A DNA stretch of 64,000 nt from assembly GCA_038227135.1 (NCBI GenBank), contig JBBRQC010000002.1, positions 124,001-188,000 on the forward strand, written 5' to 3'. A model generated the notes under the pieces. The model was not told the DNA's origin. It made no database searches and saw nothing but the letters and a program-made list of their open reading frames with translations. Source of the stretch: UBA4720 sp038227135 (lineage in GTDB: Bacteria > Gemmatimonadota > Gemmatimonadetes > Gemmatimonadales > Gemmatimonadaceae). The position numbers and the translations under genes are program-made. This document shows, piece after piece, positions 60,160-64,000 of this stretch; position 1 is the stretch's first letter, and each line of letters begins with the position of its first letter.

Positions 60160-60185
60160 CAGTTGGAACCTGCTCCGCCTGCAGT

Positions 60186-60809
60186 TCACCGGAGCACAAC
60201 ATCCACGGTGTATCCGTCTTTGGCGAGCAGTAGCCGCAACAGCTCAATGGCGCTCTCGTTGGCGTGACGAATCAGCTCGAGTTGTCCGCCCGCCGCGGTG
60301 AGTTGCGCTCTCGCCTGACGCTGAATGAGATTCCGATCCTCGGGCGTGAATGGGTTCCACAGCCCACCGTGCTCGTCGTACGTCTCCATGTTCCGAATCT
60401 CGACAGCGATGAGCTTCGCTGGTGGGATGCGGATCCGGATCACTTTTCTAGCGTGATCGATCGATACGTCGGGATTGTCGCGAAAATCGATCCCGGCGAA
60501 GAGGCGTCCCGTCACCACCACGAGTGACCGCTTGGTCGACCCGTACCACGTATTCTCGTAGACGATCACGTCGCGAACTGTCGCTTCGCTGGAGACGAGT
60601 TCCGCGACGGCACGGATCTGTGAAACCACGACGTCGTTGGTGATGTTCGTCGTGTTCCGGCCGAGCAGCGCGCCGGGTACCATCCGAGTCGCGCAATAGC
60701 CGAATGCGAGGACGATGAGCAGGGCTACGGCGGCGAGCACCGTCCCCGGACCGACTATTCGCTGCTTCGACGCGCGTGGAAGCGGGTCGGTCTCGCCAGT
60801 TTTGTCCAA
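60186..60809 (-). CDS. DUF4230 membrane-anchored protein
   Basis: 207 residues. One N-terminal membrane helix (VLAAVALLIVLAFGYCATRM) and a DUF4230 domain outside: VVSQIRAVAELVSSEATVRDVIVYEN, SLVVVTGRLFAGIDF, KVIRIRIPPAKLIAVEI, then a charged C-terminal helix. Family function unknown. Convergent with the S9 peptidase. Confidence 0.85.
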   Translation of the reverse strand: MDKTGETDPLPRASKQRIVGPGTVLAAVALLIVLAFGYCATRMVPGALLGRNTTNITNDVVVSQIRAVAELVSSEATVRDVIVYENTWYGSTKRSLVVVTGRLFAGIDFRDNPDVSIDHARKVIRIRIPPAKLIAVEIRNMETYDEHGGLWNPFTPEDRNLIQRQARAQLTAAGGQLELIRHANESAIELLRLLLAKDGYTVDVVLR

Positions 60810-60863
60810 AATCGATCTTCCTCGATAGGCACCATACCTAGGACGATCGAAACTGATTGCAGT

Positions 60864-61046
60864 TTAGCGGGTCTGCATCTGACTGGTAGGCGTGGAGTCG
60901 TTGATGTGCTTCCATTCTATGAGCGCCATGCGCGCGACCATCTTCTCGAACTCGTCCTCTGACATGTGCGCGCACGTCGGACGTAGTCGCTCAGCGATGT
61001 CGCGTCTGATGGATTCGAGATTGGCGGATGGCGGCTGCATTTGCAT
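60864..61046 (-). CDS. Small hypothetical protein
   Basis: 60 residues, helical, with SIRRDIAERLRPTCAHMSEDEFEKMVARMALIEWKH. The pattern of a short charged helix, a Cys-His step and a second helix looks like a real small protein rather than noise; start could be the second Met (61040). No family known. It lies between two minus-strand genes with no clear ribosome site. Confidence 0.45.
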   Translation of the reverse strand: MQMQPPSANLESIRRDIAERLRPTCAHMSEDEFEKMVARMALIEWKHINDSTPTSQMQTR

Positions 61047-61131
61047 TGCTCGTCGGCCTGTCAGTAAGAGTGATGTAGCCCCTCTTCCAACTGATACACT
61101 CGATATTCGAAATTGAGCCGACGTTCCAGGT

Positions 61132-62523
61132 TCAGCTAATTGCTGAGGTGCTCGCTTCAGTCGAGCTTGGGTCGGGATCAGGTAGACTCGTGGTCAACCG
61201 CCGGCGCTGTGCAACCTGGAGTCCCGAAATACAAACCGATAGCCACAGCACTCCCACTGCGTAGCCGGCGACGACGTCGCTGAAGTAATGGACGCCCAGG
61301 TACAGCCGGCTCATTCCGATCGCAATCACGAGCACCGCCGCGGCAATCGCGAGGCGAAGGCGACCGCGCCGGGTCTCGACCCACATCGAGCCAATGAGGT
61401 AGGCGAGCATCCCGTAACCGACCAGCGATCCCAGCGCGTGACCGCTCGGGAAGCTGAACGATGCGCCGTAGAGAAAATCAGCGGCCGCGACCGGTCTCGG
61501 GCGCTGGATGAGGTTCTTGAGAACGATGGTAAGAAGGCCGGCGCCGCCAAGCGCCGCCACCCATGCGGCGAGCACGACCCACATTCGCCGCATCAGGAGA
61601 AACAAAACTCCGCCGGCTCCAATGATTGCCATTGCCAGCGGAGAGCCGAGCGCGCTGACAACGCCGAAAATCGTGTCGCCAAGCGGCGTGGCGTGCTCGC
61701 GGAGTAACGTGGTCACCGTGAGATCGAACCTCGTCAGCGGGTCCTGATGGACAACGTCTTCGGTAACACCAGCGAACAGCCACAAGGCGGCCAGGCTGAG
61801 AAGGAATCCAATCGTCAGATGCAAACCGAGGTACTCGCCGCGGACAAAGCGCGCGGCGATGAACCTGGCCAGCCTCGGGTGCCGCTCGCGAAACCGGACC
61901 CAGTACCACGAGACGCGTTCGACGAGAAACTCGCGGTTCCCGTTGAACCACCTCCAGCCAAGCCAGAGCGCGACGACAAGAGCGATGAGCAGCACCAGCG
62001 CGAGGCTCGCTTGCCCTATGTAGCGCTCGAGCAGGGGCAGGCTACGTCCAAAGACGTAGCCCAGTGTCCCGAAGAGTGTCGCCCAGGTTATTCCGCCGAG
62101 CACGTTGTATAGAGTGAAAACTCCGTACGGCATCTCGGCGGTTCCGGCGAGGAGCGCAGCCCAGGTCCGAAGCAGCGCGATAAACCGACCGAAGAATACG
62201 GCCTTGGATCCATGCCGGCTGAAGAACGAATGGACTTTCTCGAGCTTGTGCTCGTCGAAATGGACGAAGCGTCCGTAGCGCTTGAGGAGTGCAAGGCCCC
62301 CGATGCGCCCGATCCAGTAGCCCGCGGCATCGCCCATGATTCCGCCCGCCGCCGCGATGGCGATCACCCACCAGATGGACAGGTGGCCGAGGGCCGCGAG
62401 CGCGGCGGCGGTCACGAGTACCGTCTCCCCCGGCAGCGGTATGCCGAGGCTTTCTATGGCAACGAAGAGAAATACGACTGCATAGCCGTAGGATTCGACG
62501 AGCCTGGTTACTGAGCTATGCAC
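61132..62523 (-). CDS. DedA-family / PAP2 phosphatase fusion
   Basis: 463 residues. Residues 1-about 200 are DedA (VVFLFVAIESLGIPLPGETVLVTAAALA, GRFIALLRTWAALLAGTAEMPY), a family including undecaprenyl-phosphate flippases. Residues about 225-440 are an integral-membrane PAP2 phosphatase with IQRPRP, FPSGHALGS and MSRLYLGVHYFSD. The pairing joins lipid-phosphate transport with dephosphorylation, as expected for undecaprenyl-carrier recycling. Ends in a Ser/Thr-rich tail. Single gene, divergent from the PQQ-propeller gene. Confidence 0.93.
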   Translation of the reverse strand: MHSSVTRLVESYGYAVVFLFVAIESLGIPLPGETVLVTAAALAALGHLSIWWVIAIAAAGGIMGDAAGYWIGRIGGLALLKRYGRFVHFDEHKLEKVHSFFSRHGSKAVFFGRFIALLRTWAALLAGTAEMPYGVFTLYNVLGGITWATLFGTLGYVFGRSLPLLERYIGQASLALVLLIALVVALWLGWRWFNGNREFLVERVSWYWVRFRERHPRLARFIAARFVRGEYLGLHLTIGFLLSLAALWLFAGVTEDVVHQDPLTRFDLTVTTLLREHATPLGDTIFGVVSALGSPLAMAIIGAGGVLFLLMRRMWVVLAAWVAALGGAGLLTIVLKNLIQRPRPVAAADFLYGASFSFPSGHALGSLVGYGMLAYLIGSMWVETRRGRLRLAIAAAVLVIAIGMSRLYLGVHYFSDVVAGYAVGVLWLSVCISGLQVAQRRRLTTSLPDPDPSSTEASTSAIS

Positions 62524-62596
62524 GCAAGAATCTACCTGAACGGGGGTTTATCAGTGAAATCTGGCGGCCTTTAGATCAGCGTCCTACCTTGGCATC

Positions 62597-64000
62597 GTGA
62601 GCCACCGCTGCGTTCCAATCTTCGGTCTGGTTTGGCTTCCCGTTCTCCTGGCGTGCGGCGCTGCTCCACCGTCGCGAGCGTCTGTGGACACCGCTGCCAC
62701 GCTTCCAACACCATCCTTTGCGAAGCGCGTGCCTTCGGTCCACGACTGGACCCGCTTTGGTTGGGATGTCGGCCGCTCCAGCGCGTCGATGGACGAGACC
62801 GGTATTACCGCTCTCAACGTCGCCACGCTCCGTCGGCAACAAGTCACGCTGGATGGTACTGCCGACGCGTCGCCGATATACCTCCACGGGGTGCGTGTGA
62901 ATGGCGGCACACACGACGTGTTCTTCGTCACGACCACCTACGGAAAAACGCTCGCGATTGATGCCGACGACGGAAGCATACTCTGGCGATTCACGCCGAG
63001 TGGATACGATTCGTGGGCGGGATCGAGACGGATAACTAATTCGACGCCGGTCGCGGATCCCAATCGCGAATTCATCTACGCCGCGTCGCCCGATGGGCAT
63101 GTCCAGAAGCTGGGTGTTGCGGACGGCCAGGTTGTGTGGAGCACCGCAATCACGACACTGCCCGAGCGCGAGAAGATTGCGTCCCCGCTCAACTACGACC
63201 ACGCCCGCGTTATCGCTACGACCGGCGGCTATATCGGCGATGCGCCGCCGTATCAGGGCCACGTCGCAATTCTCGACGCCGCAAACGGTCGCCTCGTGCA
63301 CGTCTGGAATTCGCTGTGCAGTGACAGGCAGGAGCTGATCGATCCCCACTCGTGCGCCGAGAGCGGAAATGCGATCTGGGGTAGAGCGGGTGCGGTGATA
63401 GATTCGACCACGGGAGATATTTTCGTCGCCACCGGTAACGGCAAATGGGATGGGCGCACCAACTGGGGCGACGCCGCGATCGCGATCGACTCGAGTGCCG
63501 AGAAAATCGTTGACAACTATACTCCGGCAAACACCGAGGATCTCAGCGCACGCGACGCCGACCTCGGCTCGACTTCGCCCGTGCTACTCGGCGGAGCCTA
63601 CGTTGCGCAGGGCGGCAAGGATGGCTCGATTCGACTGCTGCAATTCGGATCCGCGCGCGGAGCCGCGCCGCGCCGAGGGGGTGAGACGCAGGTGGTGTCC
63701 ACCCCGTCCGGTACGGATTTGTTCACCGCGCCGGCCGTGTGGCATACCGGCGGTAAGACGTGGCTCTTCGCCGCCGACAATGGTGGAACGGCTGCGTGGA
63801 GTTTCGCGGGCGGTCGGCTGCAGCAGGCGTGGCACAACGGGAATGGGGGCACAAGCCCTGTTGTAGCCGGCGGACTTCTTTATGTGTACGACCCCGGTGG
63901 CTCACTCCGCGTCTACGAGCCAGCGACGGGGCACCAGATCGTGGAATTGAATTCGGGTGGGGGCCACTGGAATAGCCCGATCGTCGTTGACGGACGGATA
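62597..64000 (+). CDS. PQQ-type beta-propeller lipoprotein (partial, runs off right edge)
   Basis: GTG at 62597 opens a frame of 468 codons without a stop up to the window edge. It encodes a lipoprotein signal (VPIFGLVWLPVLLAC) and then PQQ-like propeller repeats: TYGKTLAIDADDGSILWRFTPSG, SPDGHVQKLGVADGQVVWSTA, GHVAILDAANGRLVHVWNS and LRVYEPATGHQIVELNSGG. The W-x-Y-D/D-x-x-x-G pattern of PQQ or quinoprotein propellers is plain; a dehydrogenase-type active site is not visible so far. The antisense frames over this gene are shadows. Confidence 0.85.
   Translation, partial: MSHRCVPIFGLVWLPVLLACGAAPPSRASVDTAATLPTPSFAKRVPSVHDWTRFGWDVGRSSASMDETGITALNVATLRRQQVTLDGTADASPIYLHGVRVNGGTHDVFFVTTTYGKTLAIDADDGSILWRFTPSGYDSWAGSRRITNSTPVADPNREFIYAASPDGHVQKLGVADGQVVWSTAITTLPEREKIASPLNYDHARVIATTGGYIGDAPPYQGHVAILDAANGRLVHVWNSLCSDRQELIDPHSCAESGNAIWGRAGAVIDSTTGDIFVATGNGKWDGRTNWGDAAIAIDSSAEKIVDNYTPANTEDLSARDADLGSTSPVLLGGAYVAQGGKDGSIRLLQFGSARGAAPRRGGETQVVSTPSGTDLFTAPAVWHTGGKTWLFAADNGGTAAWSFAGGRLQQAWHNGNGGTSPVVAGGLLYVYDPGGSLRVYEPATGHQIVELNSGGGHWNSPIVVDGRI

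Overview
The window looks like a chromosomal segment of a high-GC, Gram-negative soil-type bacterium, most likely a Gemmatimonadota member. This is an inference from gene content: outer-membrane TonB receptors with a carboxypeptidase-like plug, DUF5916 barrels, many lipoproteins, S9 peptidases, and tight operons with ATGA/GTGA overlaps. I see no rRNA, tRNA, CRISPR array, transposase or phage gene.

Layout. 0-15 kb: cell-envelope and regulatory genes: a large TonB-dependent receptor, two overlapping PAP2 phosphatases, a fasciclin lipoprotein, a CarH/LitR-type MerR-B12 photoreceptor with a cluster of 11-bp-spaced operator half-sites, an SDR/DUF2867 gene, an HSL-type esterase, a GntR regulator and a GAF protein with a degenerate kinase dimerisation domain. 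15.9-18.6 kb: an operon of two exported ferritin-like proteins followed by tatC and tatA. 18.8-20.3 kb: two coupled methyltransferases. The first has an in-frame TGA where relatives have a conserved Cys, followed by a bacterial SECIS-like hairpin, so it is probably a selenoprotein.

22.4-43.3 kb is an amino-acid biosynthesis island: leuCDB, ilvDBNC-leuA, DAHP synthase, metY-metX/hom, and on the other strand thrA-thrB-thrC. Four of its transcription units begin with a short leader peptide whose codons match the pathway (Leu; Leu/Ile/Val; Trp/Phe/Tyr; Cys/Met), followed by an intrinsic terminator. At least three show mutually exclusive 1:2, 2:3 and 3:4 pairings, so ribosome-mediated attenuation appears to be the general control here. 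Homoserine dehydrogenase occurs twice, once fused behind aspartokinase and once behind homoserine O-acetyltransferase. LeuA lacks its allosteric domain.

43-64 kb: membrane and surface proteins. These include a polytopic protein with an inserted jelly-roll domain, a four-gene lipoprotein operon with cohesin-like and dockerin modules, a histidine kinase, a DUF5916 barrel, an S9 peptidase, a DedA-PAP2 fusion, and a PQQ-propeller lipoprotein that runs off the right edge. A short dispersed repeat with core CAACTGAAC recurs at gene ends and inside the MetX/Hom linker.
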